Positions 16,209 to 22,919 are shown, numbered from the stretch's first letter. The stretch: 40,271 nucleotides of DNA from Candidatus Eiseniibacteriota bacterium (GCA_023132135.1 JAGLYR010000196.1:1-40271); one strand, 5' to 3'. The notes: generated by a model not told the origin, from the sequence alone. Made by a program: numbers and translations.

Positions 16209-16322
16209 TCACCCCCTCCACCAGCCCAGGGCGCCAAGCACATGCCGCATGAGGAAAACCGCCAGCAAGATGCAGTAGATCGCGAAGCCCCATGCTACGA
16301 CGTTGACTTTGTTGCTTCCCAT
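16209..16322 (-). CDS. 37-aa membrane microprotein
   Basis: This short frame runs from ATG 16322 to a TGA at 16211-16209. A GGAGG site stands upstream of the ATG. The product has one hydrophobic helix (VVAWGFAIYCILLAVFLM) and a short basic/Trp-rich tail (HVLGALGWWRG). It overlaps the end of the RuvC-like gene by 28 bases and ends 5 bases before the next start, as expected in a tightly packed operon. Holin-like or regulatory roles are both possible. Confidence 0.6.
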   Translation of the reverse strand: MGSNKVNVVAWGFAIYCILLAVFLMRHVLGALGWWRG

Positions 16323-16720
16323 GTCTCCGACCTCCACGCTGGGTCAGCTACGTTCGCCAGACCTACCTTGAGATCCCTCTGGCCGGCGATACACACGGCT
16401 GTCGCATCCAGCACGGCCTCTTGCTCGCTCTCGGTCATGGCCCCCCACGGTCGCGGCGCACACTTCACCTTTGTTACCGTTGTAATTCGCTTCACAATCC
16501 GGCCCACCTGCTTCTTCGGAGTGTTCTCAGGATTCTTCGACTTCACACGGCAAGGCACGCTGAACGCCCGCTTCACCCGCGCCGGATTCACAATGGCAAC
16601 GGAGCAGCCGGATAGCTGGAACGTCCAGTACCAGAGAACATCCGTTTCGCTATCCATAAGGCTCATTCCGGTATTCGCCTTCGAGAGATCCAGCCCCAGG
16701 TAGAGCGATCCTTGTCTCAT
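16295..16720 (-). CDS. RuvC-like (RNase H-fold) resolvase-like protein, short form
   Basis: The ATG at 16720 has GGGAAG upstream; the ATG at 16753 lacks a ribosome site. The product is 141 aa. LYLGLDLSKANTGMSLMD at the start matches the first strand of RuvC-like nucleases, with catalytic Asp11. VNPARVK and the C-terminal TESEQEAVLDATAVC match later elements. The stretch between them is about 30 residues, shorter than usual, and I do not see the middle catalytic Glu strand. It may resolve recombination junctions or be an altered relative. Confidence 0.65.
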   Translation of the reverse strand: MRQGSLYLGLDLSKANTGMSLMDSETDVLWYWTFQLSGCSVAIVNPARVKRAFSVPCRVKSKNPENTPKKQVGRIVKRITTVTKVKCAPRPWGAMTESEQEAVLDATAVCIAGQRDLKVGLANVADPAWRSETWEATKSTS

Positions 16721-16762
16721 TCTGTCTCTTCCCACGTTTCGTTCCCTTCCCATATGCGGCCG

Positions 16763-16966
16763 TCAAGATCGCGCACCGCCTTCTTTTTCATCACAATCCC
16801 GGTGTTGCGCAACAAAGGCGCTCTGCCGCTCCAGATACTTGCTCAGACCTATGCGCGGTTGCTCCAGAGCTTCTCGCGCGCCGCATCGAGTACACGCGAA
16901 ACCAAATGGATAGTCCTTGTTGGTTCCATCGCAGGCAAGTATCCAGGGGTGGCCGATTGTTTTCAT
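16763..16966 (-). CDS. Small zinc-ribbon protein
   Basis: The ATG at 16966 overlaps the previous stop by four bases and has GGAGG 7 bases upstream. The 67-aa product has FACTRCGA and a C-terminal HRDCD, giving a CxxC...HxxC zinc site. This layout recurs in short phage early proteins of unknown function. Confidence 0.7.
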   Translation of the reverse strand: MKTIGHPWILACDGTNKDYPFGFACTRCGAREALEQPRIGLSKYLERQSAFVAQHRDCDEKEGGARS

Positions 16967-17229
16967 GACTTTGCCTCCGGTCTTTTCCCCGTCCCCCCAC
17001 AATCCGGGCACTTGACGAAATGCCAGCCATCAGGCGCGTGTTCCTTCCGCTCCGCCTCCAGCCAGAGAGTTCTCCACGGCTCTTCGTAATCTTCCGCCGC
17101 AATCGGAACCCAGCCTGTACCCTCGCACTCACCAAGGCACATGGTAGCCGGATCACACGGGGTCGTGCTACCGTAGCGGTCAGCGTATTCTATACAGGTT
17201 CTCGGATCAGGCGTATTTCGATTACCCAT
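16963..17229 (-). CDS. Small DnaJ-type zinc-finger protein
   Basis: The ATG at 17229 follows GGAGGG. The product is 88 aa with two knuckles: CLGECEGTGWVP and CPDCGGTGKR. The GTG following each Cys pair is the DnaJ cysteine-rich repeat style. It may be a chaperone-like or scaffold zinc protein. The start overlaps the upstream gene by 40 bases. Confidence 0.65.
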   Translation of the reverse strand: MGNRNTPDPRTCIEYADRYGSTTPCDPATMCLGECEGTGWVPIAAEDYEEPWRTLWLEAERKEHAPDGWHFVKCPDCGGTGKRPEAKS

Positions 17230-17459
17230 CGTGCCAGTCCCTCCTTCAAGTCTTTCGCCGACGCAATCTTTCTGGCTTCTCTGCCTATCAGTTGGGCCGC
17301 CTGAAGACTCTCGGCGTTTATCCATTCCATCACCAGGGCATTCTCGCCCTTCCCCTTGGGGAAGTTTCTGACCTTACGTACCGACATTTCCACTTCAGAC
17401 ATTCCGAATGCCTCCCGGTAGACTCGTCCCATTGAAGCAATGAATTCATCCAGTGACAT
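17190..17459 (-). CDS. Unknown small protein
   Basis: The product is 89 aa from an ATG at 17459, with a weak GGGAAA ribosome site; it overlaps the upstream gene end by 14 bases. It starts MSLDEFIASMGRVYREAFG (helical) and has a central VRNFPKGKG, then a helix-rich end. No family is recognised. Confidence 0.62.
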   Translation of the reverse strand: MSLDEFIASMGRVYREAFGMSEVEMSVRKVRNFPKGKGENALVMEWINAESLQAAQLIGREARKIASAKDLKEGLARWVIEIRLIREPV

Positions 17460-17706
17460 AGAGTTTCCCGTTCTTGAGTTTCAACCCCTTCCGTTCCCGC
17501 CACAGGCGAAACCGATTTCCTGTCTGGGCAACGACCCAGCCTATCTTGTGTTTCCCTAGCTGCCCAATTGCGAAAAGCAGACTGGCCGGATTGCCGACTG
17601 AGTCCGTGAGAAGAAACCACTTGGGTTTACCCGGCTCCGTCTCCGCCTGCCTGACATCAAACTCTGTCAGGATCTTGCTCTTAGGAATCCTCTTTCTCTC
17701 CACCAT
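17446..17706 (-). CDS. Unknown small basic protein, first gene after the 17.8-kb control region
   Basis: The ATG at 17706 has GGAGGG upstream. The product is 86 aa: a basic N-terminus (MVERKRIPKSK), then beta-rich sequence (KPKWFLLTDSVGNPASLLF) and a basic C-terminus. No family is recognised. Transcription likely begins near 17794 from the promoter that abuts the palindromes, so its expression is probably controlled by whatever binds there. Confidence 0.65.
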   Translation of the reverse strand: MVERKRIPKSKILTEFDVRQAETEPGKPKWFLLTDSVGNPASLLFAIGQLGKHKIGWVVAQTGNRFRLWRERKGLKLKNGKLYVTG

Positions 17707-17800
17707 CGAACCCTCCACAATCTGATTCTAGGGGTTTATCCACCGCGCGAAGCGGCCTCTAATACTGTCTATGTTCTTGTAGTATTCTTGTAAGCTTCCT

Positions 17801-17806
17801 ATTATA
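17801..17806 (-). promoter_or_regulatory. Minus-strand -10 box abutting palindrome 1
   Basis: The minus strand reads TATAAT at 17806-17801, a perfect -10. No good -35 stands 16-18 bases upstream, because palindrome 1 fills that position. This suggests a promoter that needs, or is blocked by, a protein bound to the palindromes. Confidence 0.5.
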
Positions 17807-17808
17807 AC

Positions 17809-17869
17809 TGTCCCACAGGTGGGACACCCGTGTCCCGTGGGCGGGACAGCTTGTCCCGTGGGTGGGACA
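17809..17869. repeat. Three tandem 18-bp palindromes
   Basis: Units at 17809-17826, 17831-17848 and 17852-17869 all read TGTCCC-N6-GGGACA; the middles are ACAGGT, GTGGGC and GTGGGT. Unit 1 is a perfect inverted repeat except for the two central bases. Start-to-start distances are 22 and 21 bases, two DNA turns, so all face the same side of the helix. That is the arrangement expected of cooperative operators or initiator-binding iterons. Confidence 0.8.
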
Positions 17870-17872
17870 CGA

Positions 17873-18298
17873 TCACCTAGTTATCCACGGGATATGCACA
17901 AGTTGTCCACAATGGGGGCACTTCATCTGCTTCGGTGGTCTCCCCATCGAGTTCTTCGGTCTGAGCCATAACTTCTTCGACCGCCTCACAACAATCACCC
18001 GGCCTGACCGCTCAACCTCCTGGGAAATGTATCCCTCTTCTGCCAGCAGATCCAAGTGCCGGTTGACCGTGGACTTCGAGATCCCGGTCTCTTTGGCAAT
18101 GGCCCGGAGGGTCACGGGTTCCTTGCCCCTGATAAAGCCAACCCGCTCCCCATCCGGGTACTCTGTCTGTACCGTGGTGGCATCAATACACCAGAGGAAC
18201 GTCCAGATCGTTTCATCCATTGCCGCGTAGTGCTCGGGCGCCAGCACGCCGCTCCACACAGAGAACGGCCAGCTCTTGCCATCCAACTCTATGCCCAC
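17873..18298 (-). CDS. Winged-helix replication-initiator-like protein
   Basis: The product is 141 aa from a GTG at 18298 behind GGAAGGGG. The N-terminal part (TIWTFLWCIDATT, then VTLRAIAKETGISKSTVNRH, HLDLLAEEGYI; residues ~31-105) resembles the N-terminal domain of phage O/DnaD-like replication proteins: a conserved helical entry followed by a winged helix. The C-terminus has a CPHCG knuckle (127-131). Its 3' end contains the DnaA-box-like sites, as is common when a phage origin lies within or beside its initiator gene. A plain transcription factor is the alternative. Confidence 0.65.
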   Translation of the reverse strand: MGIELDGKSWPFSVWSGVLAPEHYAAMDETIWTFLWCIDATTVQTEYPDGERVGFIRGKEPVTLRAIAKETGISKSTVNRHLDLLAEEGYISQEVERSGRVIVVRRSKKLWLRPKNSMGRPPKQMKCPHCGQLVHIPWITR

Positions 18299-18394
18299 AC
18301 CACACCCCTTCCGAAGACGGCCCAGCTACCCCGCCAGTGTCTCACTATGCTTCACGGGAGCGCCGTCACGAAGACTTTGGCAGGCTTGCGACTC

Positions 18395-19306
18395 CTACCC
18401 CTGCCCATTGGCTTCCTTCCTCTTCGCCAGCCAGTCCTTCACGTCGAAGCCCTTGGCCTTGGCTTCGTCCCGGACCGCCTCATAGAACACGGTGGCACCG
18501 TCTACCGCCTTGAGCTCCTTCGTACCCAGTTTCAGCGAACTGAGGATGGTGCGCCGGCGCTGTTTTGGAATACCGGCATCCCGAAGAAGATCCTCCGCTG
18601 CTTTGACGTACCGTGTCGCCGTGGCGTCTCCCGCATCAGGCGCAGGCTTGGCCGTGGCCGGCTTACCGGAACCACGGGGCCTCTGGGACCCCCGGCGTTT
18701 ACCGGACGCGTCTCTGGCTTCTTCCCTGGTTCCGCGGCCGGCAGCCGTCTCGCCGTCATCGTCATCGCCGGGAGCAACACCAGCCATTCCAGAGTAGCCC
18801 ACCTTGCGAGCGTAGGTCGAAGCTGCTACCCAGCCCTGGGGGTCCTTCCCGGAGAGCTCGAGAATCTTCCCTGTTGCTTTGTCCCGGATGAAGTCACCGT
18901 TCCTGTCCTTGGGCCGTTTCTTCTCCGGCACAATCCTGAGCTCGCCGGAGGCGAATTCGCCGGAGACATGGGAGAGAAGGGTTATCAGGATATTGGAACC
19001 GTCAGGTGCTACGCGGAAGAACTGTATGATTGCCAGCCCCGCCAGTCCAAGACCGGCTTCCTGGGCAGCAGCCTGGATAGCACTCAGGGTTGAATATCTG
19101 CTCTTGTGGTGAGGATTATACCCGTCTTTCGTCGCAGGTTTCATCTTGGCCTGAACGCCTGCCAAGGCCGCTGTCAGCTTACTGATGCTCGGACTCGTGT
19201 GCTGCATGGGGAGATAGAGTCCTCCGTACAACTGTAGCTCCTCCGGTGGGTGGACCTGGAGACCCGACCGTTGGAGGGCAGTTTCAATCCGTTTCTCTTC
19301 TTCCAT
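18395..19306 (-). CDS. erf: ERF-family ssDNA annealing protein
   Basis: The product is 303 aa. Residues ~39-180 match the ERF superfamily: SISKLTAALAGVQAKM, NPHHKSRYSTLSAIQAA, then LITLLSHVSGE and AASTYARKVGYSG. The middle is a low-complexity acidic then Gly/Arg linker (APGDDDDGE, RGTREEARDASGKRRGSQRP); the C-terminal helical part may hold an extra DNA- or protein-binding module. ERF proteins anneal complementary single strands, helping genome circularisation and recombination. It is grouped with SSB and the RuvC-like gene. Confidence 0.9.
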   Translation of the reverse strand: MEEEKRIETALQRSGLQVHPPEELQLYGGLYLPMQHTSPSISKLTAALAGVQAKMKPATKDGYNPHHKSRYSTLSAIQAAAQEAGLGLAGLAIIQFFRVAPDGSNILITLLSHVSGEFASGELRIVPEKKRPKDRNGDFIRDKATGKILELSGKDPQGWVAASTYARKVGYSGMAGVAPGDDDDGETAAGRGTREEARDASGKRRGSQRPRGSGKPATAKPAPDAGDATATRYVKAAEDLLRDAGIPKQRRRTILSSLKLGTKELKAVDGATVFYEAVRDEAKAKGFDVKDWLAKRKEANGQG

Positions 19307-19310
19307 CGGA

Positions 19311-19937
19311 TCACTCCTTCTGCTTTTTCCGTCCCCAGTCAGGGCGCCACTGGAAAGGCTCAGGGTCGCCCAGTTGAAGCCAGTGTTCGCCGGCTTCCGT
19401 CAACTCATAGATCGTTTCACCCCCTTCCCATTTATCCACGGCAAGGCCGGCGGCGGCAAGATTGCCACCCCAGTCAAGATACCCCGGGTGGCCGTCTCTG
19501 CCGGTTCGGTTCGCCTGGTCCAGACAGGCAAGCCACAGATAGTACATTCGCCTGTGCCATATCCACTTGTACCTGAAAACCCTTGGGTGGCATCTCTCCA
19601 GATCCGGGAGAAGCTCCGGGTAACGGATCGCGTCCTGCATGGAGCAGGTAGACAGATCACGAAACCCGGCAAGCCGTTCCCGCTCCCAGCTCCGGCGGAT
19701 CAACTGAACCCGCTCGGCGCGTGACCGTTTGGGCTTAGAGTCCCGGATATACCCCGGACCCGTCTGCTCAAGTGCCCGGCGAAGCCCCAGCGTCACATCC
19801 TCCCACCAGCCGGGATCCTGCCACGCGCCGAACGTCCCGTGACGTAAAGCCGGGTGGTCCCTTGGGAGCCCCGACATCTTCGCGTTCAGATCGTCCCACC
19901 GTTTGACAAAGTCTGTCTCTTCATCGACTCGGGGCAT
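19311..19937 (-). CDS. Unknown protein with a winged-helix-like C-terminus
   Basis: The product is 208 aa from an ATG at 19937, upstream of and close to ERF. It is rich in Trp and Arg. The end (TIYELTEAGEHWLQL) has the YxLTxxGxxWL pattern of winged-helix proteins. No family is recognised. Coupling to ERF suggests a role in replication or recombination. Confidence 0.7.
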   Translation of the reverse strand: MPRVDEETDFVKRWDDLNAKMSGLPRDHPALRHGTFGAWQDPGWWEDVTLGLRRALEQTGPGYIRDSKPKRSRAERVQLIRRSWERERLAGFRDLSTCSMQDAIRYPELLPDLERCHPRVFRYKWIWHRRMYYLWLACLDQANRTGRDGHPGYLDWGGNLAAAGLAVDKWEGGETIYELTEAGEHWLQLGDPEPFQWRPDWGRKKQKE

Positions 19938-19939
19938 GA

Positions 19940-20215
19940 CTAGGCCCCCTTGAGTTCATCGGCGATCCGGTCTCGGAGTGGCCCCAGAACCCAATCGAGT
20001 TCTACAGCGTAGATGACCGCCAGGAACGTCAAGGTGCGGACGTTCGCGACCGACGCGTTCTTCTCAAGCGACGCCAGAAAGCTCTCGGGCTTCCCAAGCA
20101 TCCCGGCCACGCGTATACGGCTGTAGTCTGATTCTTCGCGCGCTTCATGAAGGCGCACGCCGATCTCTCGCCAGCATTGACGCTTGGCGTTCACGGGTGG
20201 AGTGTGTCTGCTCAT
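19940..20215 (-). CDS. XRE-like helix-turn-helix protein
   Basis: The ATG at 20215 has AAGGAG 9 bases upstream; the frame is open to 20275. The 91-aa product fits a diverged XRE/Cro-type helix-turn-helix: IGVRLHEAREESDYS, VAGMLGKPESFLASLEK, then TLTFLAVIYAVELDWVLG. It is the first gene after the promoter at 20285-20257, so autoregulation through the 8-bp inverted repeat there is a fair guess. Confidence 0.68.
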   Translation of the reverse strand: MSRHTPPVNAKRQCWREIGVRLHEAREESDYSRIRVAGMLGKPESFLASLEKNASVANVRTLTFLAVIYAVELDWVLGPLRDRIADELKGA

Positions 20216-20256
20216 GTGTATCTGCTCCTTGGTAGGACGGGGGAGTGGGGATCTCC

Positions 20257-20285
20257 ACCGTAGCCCCTGCACCACACAGCGTCAA
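20257..20285 (-). promoter_or_regulatory. Leftward sigma70-type promoter
   Basis: On the minus strand TTGACG (20285-20280), a 17-base spacer and TACGGT (20262-20257). Transcription would begin near 20250, about 35 bases before the start of the helix-turn-helix gene. The -10 is weak by consensus. Confidence 0.55.
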
Positions 20286-20310
20286 GAACATTCGGAAAAA
20301 TCTTCTTGAC
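20281..20310. repeat. Inverted repeat spanning two opposed -35 boxes
   Basis: GTCAAGAA at 20281-20288 is the exact reverse complement of TTCTTGAC at 20303-20310, with 14 bases between. Each arm carries a -35-like TTGAC: TTGACG on the minus strand and TTGACT on the plus strand. It could be an operator for a dimeric repressor or reflect two mirror-image promoters. Confidence 0.65.
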
Positions 20311-20334
20311 TGATCCCCGCTCGCCCCGTAGGTT
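20306..20334 (+). promoter_or_regulatory. Possible rightward promoter
   Basis: TTGACT (20306-20311), a 17-base spacer and TAGGTT (20329-20334). It mirrors the leftward promoter across the inverted repeat. The -10 is poor. A transcript would start near 20341 and could reach the plus-strand frame at 20365-20628, which I cannot confirm as a gene. Confidence 0.35.
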
Positions 20335-20449
20335 CGCTGTGGCCCGGAGAAACGATGCCGGACCATGCCTCGTACAGACCCCACCGAACTGTTCGCCGGT
20401 GGAATTCTGCTCTCTCCGTTTCTCGACGATACCATCCTGGATGCCGACC

Positions 20450-20890
20450 TCACCCACAGACCTCGGTACGACGAAGATGCCGCTCATAGTTCAGCTGATA
20501 CTCGGCCAACCGAAGCGCCAGAGCATTATAATCATCGGGCAGCGGTCTCCGCGACCCCAGAAGAGTCAGGAAGAAAACGGCCCTCCGCCGCTCCGGTTTC
20601 CTCTGAAACGCGCAAACCACCACGCTGAACCACTTGTGCATCCATCTGGACATTGTAGCCAACCGGAAGCATCCGTCCCGCCCGGCTATGCAGCTCATCA
20701 CTGCCATGCCAGGCAAGAGAAGCATCTGCAAAACCGGCGTTCCGCCAAGACCCAGTGGTTTCTTGTCAAGCAGCTTCTCCAGCAACACGCTGGCCTGCAC
20801 AAGCGGCTCCCACTGTTCAAGATTCAGCCACCTGCCTGTTGTGTGCCCCGGATCCTGCCGCCACATCTGAAGCGTCACTCGGTACTGCAT
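20450..20890 (-). CDS. Unknown protein, last gene of the 24-20.4 kb block
   Basis: The product is 146 aa from an ATG at 20890 behind AAGGGG. It has a Leu-rich helical core (LVQASVLLEKLLDKKPLGLG, TPVLQMLLLPGMAVM) and Arg-rich segments. It is not clearly membrane-bound. No family is recognised. The next 234 bases toward lower coordinates hold promoter elements rather than a gene. Confidence 0.62.
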   Translation of the reverse strand: MQYRVTLQMWRQDPGHTTGRWLNLEQWEPLVQASVLLEKLLDKKPLGLGGTPVLQMLLLPGMAVMSCIAGRDGCFRLATMSRWMHKWFSVVVCAFQRKPERRRAVFFLTLLGSRRPLPDDYNALALRLAEYQLNYERHLRRTEVCG

Positions 20891-20893
20891 CCT

Positions 20894-21103
20894 CTACCCC
20901 TTCCGCGCCGGCGGTTCGGCCGACAGATCGTACTGCTCCCTGATCGCCCGGCGCACCCACTCAGCCATCGACACGTCCGGCCTGGCGCACGTCAACTGCA
21001 TGAGCATGTCATACTCGTCCGGGCGAAGCCCCAGAAGAAACCTGTGCCAATGCCAGCCCTGCGGCTTAGCTCCCGGTTTGGCCCCCACCTTCTTCTTTTT
21101 CAC
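20894..21103 (-). CDS. Small ribbon-helix-helix-like protein
   Basis: A GTG at 21103 behind GGGGTGGGG is the likely start; the frame is open to 21112. The 69-aa product begins with a Lys-rich tail (VKKKKVGAKPGAK) and ends with DVSMAEWVRRAIREQYDL, typical of the helices of ribbon-helix-helix DNA-binding proteins. It may be a small regulator. It overlaps the upstream gene by about 38 bases. Confidence 0.62.
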   Translation of the reverse strand: MKKKKVGAKPGAKPQGWHWHRFLLGLRPDEYDMLMQLTCARPDVSMAEWVRRAIREQYDLSAEPPARKG

Positions 21104-21464
21104 TGTCCCCACCCCCTTTCGCCGCCGCGGAGCGAATGACCCCGTTGCGGAGCTTGTTAGCCTCCTTCATCAGCGTCATGCCAACGCGCATCGGCGAACC
21201 CGGCCCTTTCAACATAAGGGTTGCGGCCGACGACGAAAGGAGCATGGCAAGCAGTAGCGGGCCGGCATGGTGGCCCGGGTTCCTCTGCAGCTCCTTATCG
21301 CTCACGACTCCCATCTCTGTAAGCTCTGTGAGCAGGGCAATGTGAATGCCCTGCACAATCTTGTCATCCATAATTCTGACACCGTATTCAGGATCGTCCA
21401 ACGGGCACTTCGCATTCGGAGGAACTACGTGTACCTGGATGGTGATGGTGCTCTCACCCGGCAT
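21066..21464 (-). CDS. Unknown protein
   Basis: The product is 132 aa from an ATG at 21464 with GGAGG upstream, overlapping the previous gene end by 11 bases. It has a beta-like start (ESTITIQVHVVPPNAKC), a hydrophobic middle (GPLLLAMLLSSSAATLML) and a basic Gly-rich end. The middle could be a buried helix or a weak membrane segment. No family is recognised. Confidence 0.65.
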   Translation of the reverse strand: MPGESTITIQVHVVPPNAKCPLDDPEYGVRIMDDKIVQGIHIALLTELTEMGVVSDKELQRNPGHHAGPLLLAMLLSSSAATLMLKGPGSPMRVGMTLMKEANKLRNGVIRSAAAKGGGDSEKEEGGGQTGS

Positions 21465-22224
21465 TGGTGTCCTCCCTCCCCTGGAGCTGCGCGGCTACCA
21501 GGGCTCTCTCGTTCCCGATGGCACAGATCCACTTGATGATGTCTGCTGACTTCATCCCCCAGTCCCTCAGCGGATCCAGCTTGCAAACCACACTGTTCTT
21601 GAATTCCATGTAGATCCCACGGGCCAGCATGGAGCCGGCGGTCTCCGCGAGCAGCACAAAGGCTAGCTGCGCCGGGCCTGATCCCGCGTAGCCCCATGCA
21701 AAGCCCGTGGGTGAATGTCCAACTTCGTTGAGTCTCAGGCTGAGCGGTTTCCCGGGACATTCAGGCTGATCCCCAGAGATCGCGACCGGATCAACGTCGG
21801 AGGCGTTTGCCGAGTAAACACCCCACTCATTCTCGGACTCAACCACACCGACGAAGACCGGGCAGCCCGCCAGCCGGTCATGACAGAACGTACAGACTCT
21901 ATCGTAGGTCGCTTCACCATCATCGTTCTCACAGTACGGCCCGACGATCCCGCCGCTTGGACAGTCGGCCTTGCTTGCGGTCCAGAGGCCACAGACTTCA
22001 CATTGCTCGACCTCTACCTTCGGAGCAACAGCGTCAAGAACGCCTCTCTCGGCAAGGTCCATCTCGGCCTCACCAGCAAAATACTTTGCGGCCTGGGTCT
22101 CGGAGAAAAACATCTGTGGGCCGGTATTCGGCATGGGCCGGCAACCGCTCTCGTGATAGTCCCTGCCGGATCCCGCCAGAAACGGATGCCCGCACCTGTT
22201 ACAGTAGAACCATATTCTAGCCAC
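21454..22224 (-). CDS. Multi-zinc-knuckle protein with a DUF6166-like domain
   Basis: The product is 256 aa from a GTG at 22224 after GGAGGG. The N-terminal half has CNRCGHPF, CEVCGLW and CTFCHDRLAGC, likely zinc sites. The C-terminal half (GYAGSGPAQLAFVLLAE, then a Phe-Lys segment and a Trp-rich end) matches the pattern I know as DUF6166, common in phages and bacteria and of unknown function. The fusion of zinc knuckles to this domain is unusual. It is early, so it may interact with host proteins. Confidence 0.75.
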   Translation of the reverse strand: MARIWFYCNRCGHPFLAGSGRDYHESGCRPMPNTGPQMFFSETQAAKYFAGEAEMDLAERGVLDAVAPKVEVEQCEVCGLWTASKADCPSGGIVGPYCENDDGEATYDRVCTFCHDRLAGCPVFVGVVESENEWGVYSANASDVDPVAISGDQPECPGKPLSLRLNEVGHSPTGFAWGYAGSGPAQLAFVLLAETAGSMLARGIYMEFKNSVVCKLDPLRDWGMKSADIIKWICAIGNERALVAAQLQGREDTNAG

Positions 22225-22495
22225 GTCGTACCCTCCTTCTGTTGGGGTTCCACTTCAACCCGCCCGCCTTCGTGTTCCCAAGCCGGATGTTATTCGCCAT
22301 CTGTTCCAGCGTGAGGCAGTTCCCACACCTGGATAGCCGATGAATGTTCACGGTCCTGACTGTCCAGACGCCCCAGTTCTCGCTGCACCGCCGATGCTCC
22401 TTGTCCACACGGAATGCATCGCACACATGAAGAGCGGGTGTCTTTTTCGCCTGTGCCTCTACCGCACTATCGGCCAGCTTCCTCAGTGTCTTCAC
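22217..22495 (-). CDS. Unknown small Cys-containing protein
   Basis: The product is 92 aa from a GTG at 22495 with only a weak ribosome site, overlapping genes on both sides. HVCDAFRVDKEHRRC and CGNCLTL give three or four possible zinc ligands. The C-terminus is basic (NPNRRRVRRG). No family is recognised. Confidence 0.58.
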   Translation of the reverse strand: MKTLRKLADSAVEAQAKKTPALHVCDAFRVDKEHRRCSENWGVWTVRTVNIHRLSRCGNCLTLEQMANNIRLGNTKAGGLKWNPNRRRVRRG

Positions 22496-22919
22496 AGTTG
22501 TTGCTCACCCCCTTCGCTTTTTCTGGAGCCACATGACTCTCTATTGAACACCCGCCGGAAATCTCTTCCGTCGTGAACCCTCTCATTCTGTCCGATTTTG
22601 CCCGACGAACCAGCGTCGCGGTCATTGCGATCACCTCGTCGGCTGTCGGGTAATCCGGGAAAGGCCGCTTGTCCAGATGCTCTCCCCAGATGCACCCGCA
22701 GTGAGGGCAACAGATCTCTGGCTTGAAACCGCTGGCCTCACGGGAATACTCGAACATCTCAATCGTCAAGTAGCGGCCGCAGGCCCCACACGCGTAGAGC
22801 CACCAGCCTTTCGTGCAGAGGGCACAGTAAAACCCGCCAGCCATCAACAGCCCCGTTCCCGGTGGCACCCTCACGCCGCAGTCCACACACGTCAACCACC
22901 TGTCCTTCGTCTGTGTCAT
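22467..22919 (-). CDS. Multi-zinc-knuckle protein
   Basis: The product is 150 aa from an ATG at 22919 overlapping the previous stop (ATGA). It has four Cys pairs in the first half: CVDCG, CALC, CGACG and CCPHCG, so it is probably a folded zinc-ribbon protein. The C-terminal half is helical and polar. It is one of several zinc-ribbon genes in this block and has no known function. Confidence 0.7.
   Translation of the reverse strand: MTQTKDRWLTCVDCGVRVPPGTGLLMAGGFYCALCTKGWWLYACGACGRYLTIEMFEYSREASGFKPEICCPHCGCIWGEHLDKRPFPDYPTADEVIAMTATLVRRAKSDRMRGFTTEEISGGCSIESHVAPEKAKGVSNNCEDTEEAGR

Larger units (their letters stand above)
17707..17911. other. Candidate replication origin / control region
   Basis: Within about 200 bases I see an AT-rich tract (17757-17810) in GC-rich surroundings, two copies of TTCTTGTA 11 bases apart (17774 and 17785), three 18-bp palindromes, and four DnaA-box-like 9-mers. 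The boxes are TTATCCACC (17736), TTATCCACG (17881), ATATGCACA (17892) and TTGTCCACA (17903); the last three start exactly 11 bases apart. Each has one mismatch to TTATNCACA. The region lies beside a winged-helix gene of the phage replication-initiator style. This is an inference; none of it has been tested. Confidence 0.45.

Noticed and set aside
20381-20402. Imperfect dyad with CCACCG and CGGTGG ends
   Set aside because: A bulged 8-bp stem without a T run or promoter context could be chance in GC-rich DNA.
20212-20487. Minus-strand frame of 91 aa
   Set aside because: It would run through the promoter and the start of the helix-turn-helix gene and lacks a ribosome site.
22233-22248. 16-base identity with 24329-24344
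   Set aside because: Half of it is a ribosome-site sequence, and a 16-base match is not rare in 40 kb. It is kept only as a weak note under the small-RNA idea.
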